A program made the translations under genes and the position numbers. The notes below the pieces were generated by a model. It searched no databases and had not been told where the DNA came from. It worked only from the letters and a program-made list of their open reading frames with translations. A stretch of DNA of 64,000 nt, from positions 186,001-250,000 of the forward strand of contig NZ_FUWZ01000007.1 in the NCBI RefSeq assembly GCF_900167135.1, in the 5' to 3' direction. Shown one piece after another: positions 1 to 9,938 of this stretch (positions within the stretch are counted from its first letter, which is position 1; each line of letters opens with the position of its first letter). The DNA comes from Chitinophaga eiseniae. Lineage in GTDB: Bacteria; Bacteroidota; Bacteroidia; Chitinophagales; Chitinophagaceae.

Positions 1-1
1 G

Positions 2-1273
2 CCTGTAAAAGGGAAGGAGTATGTACTGGTACCGGACGCCAATGGCCGCCTCGTGATTGACGGCGCCAAAAGTCCGTATAAAGGCGGTGATGCGCTGAAC
101 CTGAAAGGCCGTTTTTTATCTATTAATATCCTTAATCTGAGTGGCACTTCAGGTAACCCGATCGTTATCCGTAATTTTGACGGCACTGTCGTAAAAATAG
201 GGAACCCCGACTGGAACGGCGGGTCCTGGGCTGAGGCACTGAGCCTGATCAACTGCCACTATCTGAAAGTAGGAAGCGAGTCTTCCCGGGCCAACTTCGT
301 CATCGACGGCTCGGTCCACCCCGCCAGAGACGCTTACTTTAACCTGGTATTGAGCAAACACACTGACAATATCGAAATCAGAAACCTGACCATCCGTAAC
401 GGCGGTACAGGCATATGGGCCAAAACAGACCCGGTGAAAGGCGATCCCTCCACCTATTATCCCAACTCACAGATGGAGAACCTGCTGATTCATGATGTGG
501 CTATCAGCGGCACCAACAATGAAGCCATGTACATCGGCCATACAGCTACCTACTGGGACCTGACTGCCAATACTTCCTACTACGGCAGTTCATCCGGCTT
601 TAATCCCGGCAGCCAGTACGTACAGCCCATTAAATGGCACAATGTAAAAATCTATAACAACTCCGTGCAGGATGGCGGTGCCGATGGTATTCAGACAGCG
701 GCGATCGACAAGCTGGAAGTATACAACAATACCGTTACCAACTGGGGCATGAAACATAACAGTTCCCACAACGGCGGTATCCTGATCGGCGGCCGTACCA
801 CCAATACCTACGTGCACGACAACTACGTGCACGACGGCTGGGGAGAACTGCTGCAGTTCTATGGCTCCGGCGAAAACGGCTCCAAACACGTCATCAGCAA
901 TAACCTTTTTGTAAACAACAGCCAGGGCGCCAATGACGGCATCAGTTTCAGGGGCACCGACCGGGCGCCGGTAACGATCAATAACAATACCATCGCCCTT
1001 ACCGGTGGCGTTTCCCTGCGCATCAACGGTGAAAAGGGTATGACGGTCGCCCTGATCGTTAACGATAATGCGTTTATCCAGCCCCGTATGAGCGGCGGTA
1101 GTATCAGCTATAACGCATACGTATATACGGAAAATGGCGGTGGCGCTGTGGAAGGCACGGGAGACAAAGCCAATACCCGTTTCCCCACACTGGACGCGGC
1201 AAACGTGGACATCAGCAATTACTTTACGCCGAAGGCAGGTTCTGCGATGGGCGTCACCGGTTACCGGAAATAA
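2..1273 (+). CDS. Right-handed beta-helix surface protein, 5' end outside window
   Basis: The frame is open to the left edge, so about 423 residues of the C-terminal part are visible and the true start is missing; the GTG at 53 is only an internal codon. The sequence is dominated by short Asn- and Gly-rich turns of the type seen in parallel beta-helices (for example IYNNSVQDGGADGIQ and YVHDNYVHDGW). It is clearly related to the middle of the 1286-residue protein at 30543-34403, which has the same NNxVxNxG and SDGIQ/ADGIQ pattern, so the missing N-terminus may carry the same esterase domain (inference). It ends right after the helix and lacks the T9SS tail of that paralogue. Polysaccharide binding or lyase-like activity is typical of this fold, but no catalytic residues can be assigned. 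A strong terminator follows. Confidence 0.75.
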   Translation, partial: PVKGKEYVLVPDANGRLVIDGAKSPYKGGDALNLKGRFLSINILNLSGTSGNPIVIRNFDGTVVKIGNPDWNGGSWAEALSLINCHYLKVGSESSRANFVIDGSVHPARDAYFNLVLSKHTDNIEIRNLTIRNGGTGIWAKTDPVKGDPSTYYPNSQMENLLIHDVAISGTNNEAMYIGHTATYWDLTANTSYYGSSSGFNPGSQYVQPIKWHNVKIYNNSVQDGGADGIQTAAIDKLEVYNNTVTNWGMKHNSSHNGGILIGGRTTNTYVHDNYVHDGWGELLQFYGSGENGSKHVISNNLFVNNSQGANDGISFRGTDRAPVTINNNTIALTGGVSLRINGEKGMTVALIVNDNAFIQPRMSGGSISYNAYVYTENGGGAVEGTGDKANTRFPTLDAANVDISNYFTPKAGSAMGVTGYRK

Positions 1274-1290
1274 ATCATTTCAGTATTCAT

Positions 1291-1328
1291 AAAAAAGGCC
1301 AAAGCGGACAACCGCTTTGGCCTTTTTT
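1291..1328. terminator. Bidirectional rho-independent terminator
   Basis: A near-perfect hairpin (AAAAAAGGCCAAAGCGG, loop ACAA, then its complement) has an A-run on the left and a T-run on the right. It can therefore end both the beta-helix gene on the plus strand and the GMC oxidoreductase on the minus strand. Confidence 0.9.
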
Positions 1329-1344
1329 TACCCGGAGAAAATCA

Positions 1345-3045
1345 TTACAGTTCATTCTTCTTCAGGAGCTGCGCGGCATGGTCGCAGGCCCTCGCCGTCA
1401 GCGCCATGTACGTCAGGGAAGGGTTCTGGGTAGCGGAAGAAGTCATACAGCTGCCGTCGGTGATAAACACGTTGGGCACTTCATGCAACTGGTTCCATTT
1501 ATTCAGCACGGACGTTTTGGGATCGTGTCCCATGCGGGCGGTGCCCATTTCGTGAACGCATTCGCCGCCTACGTAGTTGTAGTCAAACCCGGCGATATTG
1601 GTGAGTCCACTTTTTTCCAGCATCTCTTCCGCGCTTCCGCGCATATCTTTCCGCATGGCTTTTTCATTGTCTTTGATTTCAAAGCTGATGCGTACCAGCG
1701 GCTGGTCCCATTGATCGGTGGCGGAGGGATCGAGGGTGATGCGGTTGTCGGCATAGGGCAGCATTTCGCCCCAGGCGCCCAGCCACATGACCCATTTACC
1801 GGGATTGGTGATGTCTTTTTTAAACTGTTCTCCATAGCCTGGTATCTTGTAATGGTCCATCCAGGCTTCCCTTTCCGCATAACCCTGGTAGCCGAAGCCG
1901 CGCACATAGTCTGTTCGCTGTGTGGCTCCGTTGAGGTTGCGGAAGCGGGGGATATAGATACCGGCAGGTCTGCGGCCGGCGTAGTATCGGTCTTTGAACC
2001 CGTTATATTCTCCCATGGCACCCACTTTAAAGTGATGGTCCATCAGGTGGCGGCCTACCAGGTCGTTGTTGTTGCCCAACCCGTTAGGGAAGGCGTCTGA
2101 CGTGGATTTCAGCAGTATGGCGGCCGAAGCCACGGTAGACGCGTTGAGGAAGATGATACGGGCATGGTATTCCATAACGGCTTTCGTCTCGGTGTCCATG
2201 ATCCTCACACCGCTGGCTTTACGGGTATTTTTATCGTAGAGGATTTCAGTAACGATGCTGAAAGGGCGGAGTGTCAGGTTACCGGTGGCCATGGCGGCGG
2301 GTAACGTGGCGCCGTTGCTGCTGAAGTAGCCGCCGAAGGGGCAGCCACGGTGACAGAGGTTGCGGTATTGACAGGGGCCGCGGTTGTTGTGGCCTTTGGA
2401 CAGGTTGGCCACACGGGCGATCGTCAGCAGGCGGTCGTCGTATTTTTGTTTCAGCTGTTCGCGTATATGTTGTTCGAGGCAGTTGAGCTCCATGGGCGGA
2501 AGAAACTGTCCGTCGGGCAGATGGGGCAGTCCTTCAGCCTGGCCGCTGATGCCGGCAAATTGCTCCACATAATCATACCACGGCGCGATGTCCTGGTAGC
2601 GGATAGGCCAGTCCGGCCCGTGACCGTCTTTTGCATTGGCCTCGAAATCGAGGTCGCTGAGGCGGTAACATTGTCTTCCCCAGGTGAGGGAGCGTCCGCC
2701 CACCTGGTATCCCCTGATCCAGCTGAAGGGTTTTTCCTGGATGTAGGGGTGTTCCTTGTCGCGCACAAAAAAGTGTTTGCTGCTTTCGTCGTACGCGCCG
2801 CTTTGAATGGGATCTTCCAGTTTGTCCTGTTCCGGGTTGTTGAGGCGGTGTTTAAACTCCCATGGGTGCAGCGTGGCGGTGGTATAATCCTTTACGTGTT
2901 CTACGTTTCTGCCTCTTTCCAGCAGCAGTGTTTTCAGTCCTTTCTCGCATAATTCCTTCGCCGCCCAGCCTCCGCTGATGCCGGAGCCGATAACGATCGC
3001 GTCGTAAGTATTGCTGTCAGTTGCTTTAATATTCAGGTTTGCCAC
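1345..3045 (-). CDS. GMC-family FAD oxidoreductase with probable 3Fe-4S cluster motif
   Basis: A 566-residue flavoprotein of the glucose-methanol-choline family. The N-terminal Rossmann motif GSGISGG (residues 20-26) binds FAD. The C-terminal half has the family signature with the likely catalytic pair His498 (in VHEMGTARMG) and Asn541 (in QNPSLT). Cys225, Cys231 and Cys235 form CX5CX3C, the spacing of the 3Fe-4S ligands in FAD-dependent glucose dehydrogenase and related sugar/polyol dehydrogenases; substrate is therefore likely a sugar or sugar alcohol, with electrons passed on rather than to oxygen (inference). There is no signal peptide. Such enzymes are normally exported with a Tat-signal small subunit; a candidate partner lies at 12601-13176, not next door. 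Transcribed alone, with a terminator on each side. Confidence 0.9.
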   Translation of the reverse strand: MANLNIKATDSNTYDAIVIGSGISGGWAAKELCEKGLKTLLLERGRNVEHVKDYTTATLHPWEFKHRLNNPEQDKLEDPIQSGAYDESSKHFFVRDKEHPYIQEKPFSWIRGYQVGGRSLTWGRQCYRLSDLDFEANAKDGHGPDWPIRYQDIAPWYDYVEQFAGISGQAEGLPHLPDGQFLPPMELNCLEQHIREQLKQKYDDRLLTIARVANLSKGHNNRGPCQYRNLCHRGCPFGGYFSSNGATLPAAMATGNLTLRPFSIVTEILYDKNTRKASGVRIMDTETKAVMEYHARIIFLNASTVASAAILLKSTSDAFPNGLGNNNDLVGRHLMDHHFKVGAMGEYNGFKDRYYAGRRPAGIYIPRFRNLNGATQRTDYVRGFGYQGYAEREAWMDHYKIPGYGEQFKKDITNPGKWVMWLGAWGEMLPYADNRITLDPSATDQWDQPLVRISFEIKDNEKAMRKDMRGSAEEMLEKSGLTNIAGFDYNYVGGECVHEMGTARMGHDPKTSVLNKWNQLHEVPNVFITDGSCMTSSATQNPSLTYMALTARACDHAAQLLKKNEL

Positions 3046-3127
3046 GGTGATCTGCTATGTGTTAACAAAAAAATGAACCAGGTATGTAAAAGTCCTATAA
3101 AGTATGATTTTTTTTGATCAGTCATAT

Positions 3128-3164
3128 TGAAAAAAATCCGGCTTTTTACGCCGGATTTTTTTCA
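3128..3164 (-). terminator. Terminator of the giant esterase gene
   Basis: A 15-bp perfect stem (TGAAAAAAATCCGGC and its complement) around a 7-base loop, with a T-run on the minus strand, lies just past the stop codon of the 2250-residue gene. Confidence 0.88.
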
Positions 3165-3185
3165 AAGTTATTGTCGGCGGATGCG

Positions 3186-6100
3186 CTATTGTTTCACTAG
3201 TTTGACTGTTTTCACCATTTGATTGTCCGCCAGGACCTGCAGGAGGTAGACGCCCTGTGGCAGTTCACGTCCGGTGATATCCATTCTGAACTGGTAGGAG
3301 CCGGGGGCTACCAGGCCGAGGTCTTTTACATTGATGATGCGGCCGTTGAGGTCCAGCAGTTTCAGTGCCATCCGCATGTTGCCTTTACCGTGCTGGGTGA
3401 GCGCTACGTTCACGAAGCTGGTGAAGGGGCTTGGATATACCTGAGACAGTGTTACGTCGGTTGCTGCGTTGCCGGTGGTAGTAGCGCCGGTCGTTGTGCC
3501 GGTTTTCGGCGCCGTAGTCATGGTGCCGGTACCACCGATTTTCGCCAGTGACGTTACCTCTTTCGGATACGCTTTGATCACGAGGGCATTGAGATAGCCG
3601 TAAGTGTTATTGGCGGTATAAATCACCAGCTGCATCTGACCGTTCTGATCGGGTGACAGGTGGTCGAGTGTAACGGTATTGGTGCTGTTGTCATAAGCAT
3701 CCAGTGTTACCGTTCTGCCGTTCATGCTGTATGCGGTGATTCTTGTGCCACCACTGGCGCGGCTTCCGAAGAAGGTGAAGGAGTATTCCTTGGACTGATC
3801 GAGGTTGTCGAACTGCATTTTGGCAGTGTCGCCAGGTTCAACGTAGTAGGATTCTGCGATCACCAGGTCGGGATATACGCCGCTGTTGTTGCCGGTTTGG
3901 AACCCTGCCGGGTTGGTACCGGTAAAGTTGTCGGTGATGGTCCAGCTGAAGCTGGTAGCGTTACCGTTGCCGTCTTTCGGGTTGGCCATTGTCTGGTTCA
4001 GGTATGGCAGCGCGTTGGTGTTATTCCACGGTGACGGTGCCGGATTGACGGTGTTGAAGTTGATGTTGACACCGTAGGCGAGTGTACCGCCGGCAGCGAT
4101 ATTGCTGTAATCAGACTGTTTGGTGGCGGTGATGGCCCGTACTTTATAGAAGTAGAGGGTGCTGGCCGCCAGACCGGTGTTGGTGTAGGTCGTTACATTG
4201 GCAGCGGTGGTGGTGAGCTTGGTGTAAGTACCCTCGCGCTCAGTGGAACGCCATACCTCGAATCCGGTTTCATTGCTGGATTTGTCGGCCCAGTTGAGCT
4301 GGATGCTGCTGGCGGTTTGGTTGCTGGTCACCAGGTTGGCCGGAGCCAGTGGTATACCGTTGTCAACATAAGACTGTATCACCATGGCGCCGATGTAGCC
4401 GGCGAAGGAGCCGGAAGCCTGTTGCAGGGTGAAGTCAATGTTGCCGCTGGCGTCTGCGCTGAGGCCGTTGATCTGTACGGTATTTTGTGTATTGCTGGCA
4501 GCATTCAGGGTGACTGACTGTCCGCCGGCGCTATAGATGGTATTGCGGTTATCGCTTACTGCCTCGCGGCTGGCGAAGAACACCAGGTTATATTTAAGCG
4601 TTGCAGACAGGCCGCTGATCCTGATGCGTTTTGCCTGACCGGTCTGGTCGTAATAGAGCGTATGCATCACCACATCCGGGTACACGCCGGTGTTGTTGCC
4701 GGTCACCGCACCGATATTATTATCGCCGGTGAGGGCATCCAGCAGGGTGACGCTGATACCGCTGGCAGTACCGGTTTCATCGAGGATGTTGGAGATGGTA
4801 GTGTTCGCATTTGCCGGGCTGTTGAAGTTATTCCATGGCGCCGGTGCGGGTTCTACACGGTTATAGTTCACATATACGGACGTCATGTTTTTATCGGTGA
4901 CCTGTACCTTGAAGGTGCGGCTGCTTTGAGCGCCTTTGTCATCCTGGGCGTTGATCACGATGTTGAAGGTGCCGATATTGGTGCTGCCTGGGGCCAGCCG
5001 CAGCGTAGCGGTACCGTTGCCTGTATTCTGCAGGGTAGCAAAGGAAGGCAGTCCGGTAGCGGAGAGGGTGATCACATCAGCCGGATCGTCGGTAGCGTGG
5101 ATGTTCACGTTCACGATGGCATCTGTTTTCATGGCTACGTTGCTGATGCTGTCGATAACCGGCGGCATATTGGGCAGGTTGATGCTGACAGTGTCGGAAG
5201 GATTGCCGCCATTGGCATTGATAGCGCGTACCACGTAGTAGTAGGTATGATTACCGGATACATTCGGGTCGGTATAGGCGGTGTCGTTCACATTGGCCAC
5301 AGGGCTCAGCAACTGGTACGGACCGCTTTGGGCGTTGGCGCGGTATACTTCGTAACCTGTTTCGTTATACGCTCTGTCTGTCCAGTTCAGTCTCACACCG
5401 GCGGTCAGGCTGCGGGCGGTCAGGTTGCCGGGTTTGGCCGGCGGTTTACCGTTGTCGTAGTTGGCTTGTATCACCATGGTATTGAGATACGCATAGGCGG
5501 CACCATTGAGGGCAGTAAGGTCTACGGTGATGGTACTGTCGCTGTTGGCCCTGATACCGCTGGCGGTAACTGTAGTGCTGGTATTGCTGGAGGCATTGAG
5601 GCTTACGGTGGTACCATTTACGGTATAACCAGCCACACGTGGGTCTGTTACGCCGGCACGGCTTCCGAAGAACGTGAAGGAGTAAGTATAGGCAGTATCC
5701 ATTCCGCTCAGCTTGAGGGTTTGTTTATCTGCCATGGTAAACCATGCGCTGACCATCGCGGCATCAGGATAGATACCGGAGTTGTTATTGGTGGTATAGC
5801 CGAAGTTGTTGGTATTGGCGCCGCCATTGACGGTTTGCCAGTTCGTCATCACCTTCATGGAGATACCGGTATTACGCCCGGTCTGGTCCAGCAGGTTGGC
5901 GAACACGTCGTTCAGCGCAGGTTGCGCTTTATTGGTGTTGTTCCATGGAGCAGGCGCTTTGTAGGTGCCATCGTTGAAGTTGACGTATACGCTGTAGTTC
6001 GGATTTACAGCAGTCACGCTGATAGTGAAGGTTTTGGTGTCTGACCCGCCGTTGCCGTCAGATATAGTCACTGTAACAGGGTAGTTGCCATTGTCGCCAT

Positions 6101-9100
6101 AGCCCGGGGCCAGTGCGATGGTGGCGCTGCCGCCGTTGGTAGTGAGGGTGGCAAAAGAAGGCAGATTGGTCACATCCCAGGTGAGCGCATCTGCAGTATT
6201 GGCATCGGTGGCGGTAATGGTAACCATGTTGGTGCCTTTTTCCGCGAGGGCCACATTGGAGATGCTGCTCAGCACCGGTGGGTAGTTATTGTCCACCACC
6301 AGGTTGAATGACCGGGTAACGTTGCCGCCATGTCCGTCGGCCACCGTTACCTGTATGTTGTTATACGTGCCTACGTCGCTGATGGAAGGAGTGAAGGTGA
6401 TATTACCTACACCGTTGCCGGCAACCGCCAGGGCACCGAAGGCCGGCAGGTTGGCGGTGGTGATGGTGAGTGCATCGCCATCGGCATCGGTTGCGTTAAT
6501 GGGCACGTTCAGCTGACCGTCGAAGCGCATTTTCTTGTCGGTCAGCGCTGCGAAGACAGGTACTGAGTTGAGGGTGGTAGCAGTGGCCTCATTAGAGAAT
6601 CCACTAATGCCGCCTTCGTTTTTCGCTTTTATCTTGTAATAGAACGGGGTGTTGGCCGTGAGCGCGGTATCCCTGTAAACTGCGTAGGCGCTGTCGCTGC
6701 TGCCGATCGTGGTCAGCAATACGTAGTTGCTGTTGTTATTGACAGAGCGGTAGATATCGAAGCCGGTTTCAGCGGAGGAGTTATCGTTCCACTTCAGGTT
6801 GATGACATTGGGCGATACGGCAGTGGCGTTCAGGCCGGACGGCGCGGTGGGCACCGGTGGCAATGCCAGTGTGGTAGCTTTGATATCATTGTCTTCAAAC
6901 GCGCTGGCAGGAATGTCCTGTTTAGCAATGCCGGGTCCGGCCCAGCGGGCGTGCAGTTCCTGTCCGCCGGAGCCCTGGAAGTAGGTGACGTAGAACAGGT
7001 GTTTGCCGGCCGAAAGTGTTTTCTTGCTGGAGGCGCGCTCGGTAGTGCCTTGTACATAGTTATTGTTGACGAGCATGTAGCTGGTGCCAAAACCATCAAT
7101 ATAGAGGCGGCTGCCGTCGTCGGAGGCAGTATAGAAGGTATACTGTCCGGCGGTGGGGATATTGATGTAGCCGGAATATTTGATGGCGTAGTTAGCATCA
7201 CGGTTGCGCATGTCCAGCGTTACTGCTGAAGTAAGGCCTGATTTCACCGGTGTTTCAGTAAAAGCCGGCAGCGTTGTGTAGCTGGCCGCTTCGTAGTAGT
7301 CATATTTCAGACCGCTGATGTCGGACAGGCTGGAGCCGGCGCTACCATTACGATTGATCGCCTGCACCTGGTAGTAGTAGGTTGTTTCCGGCGCAAGCAG
7401 GCTATCGGTGTAGGCGGTAGCGTTAGCGGCGGTAGTAGCTACGATGTCGAACGGACCTACCTGGCTTTCGGAGCGGTATATTTCAAACCCGGTTTCATTC
7501 GTGCTGTTGTCGGTCCAGGTAACTTTGATCTTATTGAAAGATAAGGCGGTTGCCTTGACATTCGTAGTCGGTGCCGGTGTGCTGCCGATAGTCATGGTAT
7601 CAACAAAGGCAGATGCAGGGATGACCGTTCTGCTGTTGATATTGGCTGCGGTACTGGTCCAGTATATCTGCATGCTGGCGCCGCCACCCTGCTGGAAGTA
7701 GCTGATGGTAATGGGGTAGGAGCCTTTGGTCAGGTTAATAGTACCGCTGGCATACTGGGAACCATGGAGACCGTCGTTGTTGACGAGCGCTGTAGCGGTC
7801 GGGCTATAGGTGCCGATATACAGCTTGCTGCCGTCATCGGAGTTAGTCTCGAATTTATAGCTGCCGGTAGCCGGGATATTGATGTAGCCCTGCCAGAGGA
7901 TCGCGTAGTTGACATCCTGTGTCCTTACGGAAAGGTCCACGGTAGCGGAATTGCCTGTCTTAACCGGTGTCAGCGTGTTGAAGTTAGGCAGTGTATTGAA
8001 GGTGCCGGTATAATACTGGTAGTTCAGTCCTTTGGAAAGGGTGGCTGCACTTACCTGGTTGCTGGCATTAGACACGTTGCCGGTGATGTCACGGGCTTTT
8101 ACAGTGAAAGCATATACTGTTCTGGCAGTCAGCCCGCCTACGAGGAAGGTGTTCTGATCGCTGTTAACGGTATAGGACTTGGCGCCGTTGATATAGATAT
8201 CGTATTTGTCAACACCTACATCATCTGTAGACTGTGTCCAGGACAATGCCACAGAGCTACGGGTTGTACCGGTAACGGTAAGATTGGTAGGAGCGGTAGG
8301 AGGCTGGCTGTCTACCATAGTAGTAGCGTTCACCTCGCTGCTCACCGGGGCAGCGCCGTTGTTGTTAACAGGCCTGATGATATAATAGTACTTCGTGTTT
8401 GGCACTAAGTTATTATCGGTATAGGTCAGCACGTCGGCATCGACTTTGGCAACCAGCGCGTAACCGGTACCCGGGGTAATGGTGCGGTATACTTCAAAAG
8501 CCGTTTCGTTGTATGCGGGGTTTGTCTTATTGCTCCAGTTCAGGGCGATCTGTGTTCTGGAAACTGCGGATGCCTGGAAAGCAAAAATGGCGTCGGGGCC
8601 GTTGGCGCCGTTGGCCGCTACCACGCGGAAAGGATCGGAGAAATCACTGGAACAGCCGTATTGTTCTGTTACTTTCACCACATAGTCACCTGCTTGTCTT
8701 ACGGCAAGGGTATTGTTGGTGCCGAGGGTGGTATTGTCGGTTGATTTTTTCCAGAGGTAGCTGGCATAACCGGTAGGTACCTGCAGCACCACGCTGTCTT
8801 TACCTTCGGGTGTGGGAATTACGTTGCTCATCAGGCCCGCGGTTTGTATATCGGGGCTTACAGTGGCCGTTTTGATTTTAATGACTACGGGCGTGTGCGA
8901 CCAGTCGGACCAGCTGGTGCCGTTGTATACCCTGGCGTCATAAGTACCGATGGTAGTAACATTCAGGGTGTTGGAGGTAGCACCGGGGATAACAGCGCCA
9001 TCCTTGCGCCATTCGTAGTTGTTAAAGCCGGCGGTGAGGCCCAGCGTTACGTTAATGGGATCATTCACACAAAACTCCGTCCTGCCAAAAAGCGGCCAGG

Positions 9101-9938
9101 GATTGGACTTATACAGTGCGTTGATGAAGTCAAAATAGCCCGGTGACTGCCATGCATTGTACCACACGCCGTGGCCCTGACCTTCAAAGATCTTCAGTTT
9201 CACGTTCGCGCCGGCGGCGATGGCCTGATTATAAACAGACTGTGTTACGGATGGTGGCGGATTGTTATCGACGCCTCCCTGGAACCACCAGATGGGAGTA
9301 TATTTCCAGCTGTTGATGGTGTTGGCGAGGTCGCTGGTGGCGGCGCTGATCGGTGTAGAGCCGGCTACCAGTTTGGGATTACGCTGAATAAAGTCCCAGG
9401 TGGCGGTACCGCCACCGGAAAGACCATGTACGAAAATACGGTATGGGTCAACGTGCAGTTGGGGGATGAAATATTTGTTCAGCAGGTCCACGATGTAATC
9501 GTAGTAGCTGGGGCCAAAGTAACCCGAAAGGTTTTGTGGATAAAGCAGGAAAGCATTGGTGGTACCGTTGTCTACTGCATTCATGAAGAGCTCTCCACCA
9601 TGATACAAAGAATATTCGTTGTCATAGATGGTACCCTTTTCACCAAGTCCGTGGAAGAAGATGATGATGGGATAAGTTTTGGTGGAATCATAGTTTTTCG
9701 GCCATTTCAGGCGAAACTGCATCCCGTTGTAAATGTACGCCTTGTAGGACGTGGTATTGAAACTCACCCGTTTGGTTCTCACCCATTTGCCTACCTGGTT
9801 CCAGGCTGGCTGTGTGGGCGGGGCGGACGGATTATAGTCCACCACGGGATCATTGGGGTCGAGGACGCCGGTTTGCGCCATCAGGAACTGCGTGCTTATC
9901 AGCATGAACAGTGTGACCAGAGAGTAGATTTTTCTCAT
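3186..9938 (-). CDS. Giant multidomain secreted esterase with T9SS sorting domain (2250 aa)
   Basis: Residues 1-21 are a Sec signal peptide. Residues about 60-275 are an alpha/beta-hydrolase of the poly-hydroxybutyrate-depolymerase/feruloyl-esterase type, with the nucleophile elbow HGLSGGG (Ser174). Two Ig-like stretches follow (about 285-440), then fibronectin III domains (about 450-540, 548-630, 790-870, 1035-1120, and later single copies), two PA14-like modules (about 637-775 and 880-1010), cadherin/putative-Ig modules (about 1125-1310), and three copies of a roughly 170-residue module marked by PxPWNN and NNxGVYPD (about 1314-1493, 1684-1859, 1956-2122). The last 80 residues form a type A T9SS sorting domain ending KTVKLVKQ. 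Expected location is the cell surface or outside, acting on an acylated polysaccharide or polyester (inference). It sits beside the exopolysaccharide operon and has its own 5' leader with a palindrome. Confidence 0.9.
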   Translation of the reverse strand: MRKIYSLVTLFMLISTQFLMAQTGVLDPNDPVVDYNPSAPPTQPAWNQVGKWVRTKRVSFNTTSYKAYIYNGMQFRLKWPKNYDSTKTYPIIIFFHGLGEKGTIYDNEYSLYHGGELFMNAVDNGTTNAFLLYPQNLSGYFGPSYYDYIVDLLNKYFIPQLHVDPYRIFVHGLSGGGTATWDFIQRNPKLVAGSTPISAATSDLANTINSWKYTPIWWFQGGVDNNPPPSVTQSVYNQAIAAGANVKLKIFEGQGHGVWYNAWQSPGYFDFINALYKSNPWPLFGRTEFCVNDPINVTLGLTAGFNNYEWRKDGAVIPGATSNTLNVTTIGTYDARVYNGTSWSDWSHTPVVIKIKTATVSPDIQTAGLMSNVIPTPEGKDSVVLQVPTGYASYLWKKSTDNTTLGTNNTLAVRQAGDYVVKVTEQYGCSSDFSDPFRVVAANGANGPDAIFAFQASAVSRTQIALNWSNKTNPAYNETAFEVYRTITPGTGYALVAKVDADVLTYTDNNLVPNTKYYYIIRPVNNNGAAPVSSEVNATTMVDSQPPTAPTNLTVTGTTRSSVALSWTQSTDDVGVDKYDIYINGAKSYTVNSDQNTFLVGGLTARTVYAFTVKARDITGNVSNASNQVSAATLSKGLNYQYYTGTFNTLPNFNTLTPVKTGNSATVDLSVRTQDVNYAILWQGYINIPATGSYKFETNSDDGSKLYIGTYSPTATALVNNDGLHGSQYASGTINLTKGSYPITISYFQQGGGASMQIYWTSTAANINSRTVIPASAFVDTMTIGSTPAPTTNVKATALSFNKIKVTWTDNSTNETGFEIYRSESQVGPFDIVATTAANATAYTDSLLAPETTYYYQVQAINRNGSAGSSLSDISGLKYDYYEAASYTTLPAFTETPVKSGLTSAVTLDMRNRDANYAIKYSGYINIPTAGQYTFYTASDDGSRLYIDGFGTSYMLVNNNYVQGTTERASSKKTLSAGKHLFYVTYFQGSGGQELHARWAGPGIAKQDIPASAFEDNDIKATTLALPPVPTAPSGLNATAVSPNVINLKWNDNSSAETGFDIYRSVNNNSNYVLLTTIGSSDSAYAVYRDTALTANTPFYYKIKAKNEGGISGFSNEATATTLNSVPVFAALTDKKMRFDGQLNVPINATDADGDALTITTANLPAFGALAVAGNGVGNITFTPSISDVGTYNNIQVTVADGHGGNVTRSFNLVVDNNYPPVLSSISNVALAEKGTNMVTITATDANTADALTWDVTNLPSFATLTTNGGSATIALAPGYGDNGNYPVTVTISDGNGGSDTKTFTISVTAVNPNYSVYVNFNDGTYKAPAPWNNTNKAQPALNDVFANLLDQTGRNTGISMKVMTNWQTVNGGANTNNFGYTTNNNSGIYPDAAMVSAWFTMADKQTLKLSGMDTAYTYSFTFFGSRAGVTDPRVAGYTVNGTTVSLNASSNTSTTVTASGIRANSDSTITVDLTALNGAAYAYLNTMVIQANYDNGKPPAKPGNLTARSLTAGVRLNWTDRAYNETGYEVYRANAQSGPYQLLSPVANVNDTAYTDPNVSGNHTYYYVVRAINANGGNPSDTVSINLPNMPPVIDSISNVAMKTDAIVNVNIHATDDPADVITLSATGLPSFATLQNTGNGTATLRLAPGSTNIGTFNIVINAQDDKGAQSSRTFKVQVTDKNMTSVYVNYNRVEPAPAPWNNFNSPANANTTISNILDETGTASGISVTLLDALTGDNNIGAVTGNNTGVYPDVVMHTLYYDQTGQAKRIRISGLSATLKYNLVFFASREAVSDNRNTIYSAGGQSVTLNAASNTQNTVQINGLSADASGNIDFTLQQASGSFAGYIGAMVIQSYVDNGIPLAPANLVTSNQTASSIQLNWADKSSNETGFEVWRSTEREGTYTKLTTTAANVTTYTNTGLAASTLYFYKVRAITATKQSDYSNIAAGGTLAYGVNINFNTVNPAPSPWNNTNALPYLNQTMANPKDGNGNATSFSWTITDNFTGTNPAGFQTGNNSGVYPDLVIAESYYVEPGDTAKMQFDNLDQSKEYSFTFFGSRASGGTRITAYSMNGRTVTLDAYDNSTNTVTLDHLSPDQNGQMQLVIYTANNTYGYLNALVIKAYPKEVTSLAKIGGTGTMTTAPKTGTTTGATTTGNAATDVTLSQVYPSPFTSFVNVALTQHGKGNMRMALKLLDLNGRIINVKDLGLVAPGSYQFRMDITGRELPQGVYLLQVLADNQMVKTVKLVKQ

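Noticed and set aside
4662..6044. Long open frame (460 codons) on the plus strand inside the giant esterase gene
   Set aside because: It is antisense to repetitive Thr/Gly/Asn-rich domains whose codon bias keeps the opposite strand open. The minus-strand product has a signal peptide, domains and a sorting tail; the plus-strand one has no recognisable motif.
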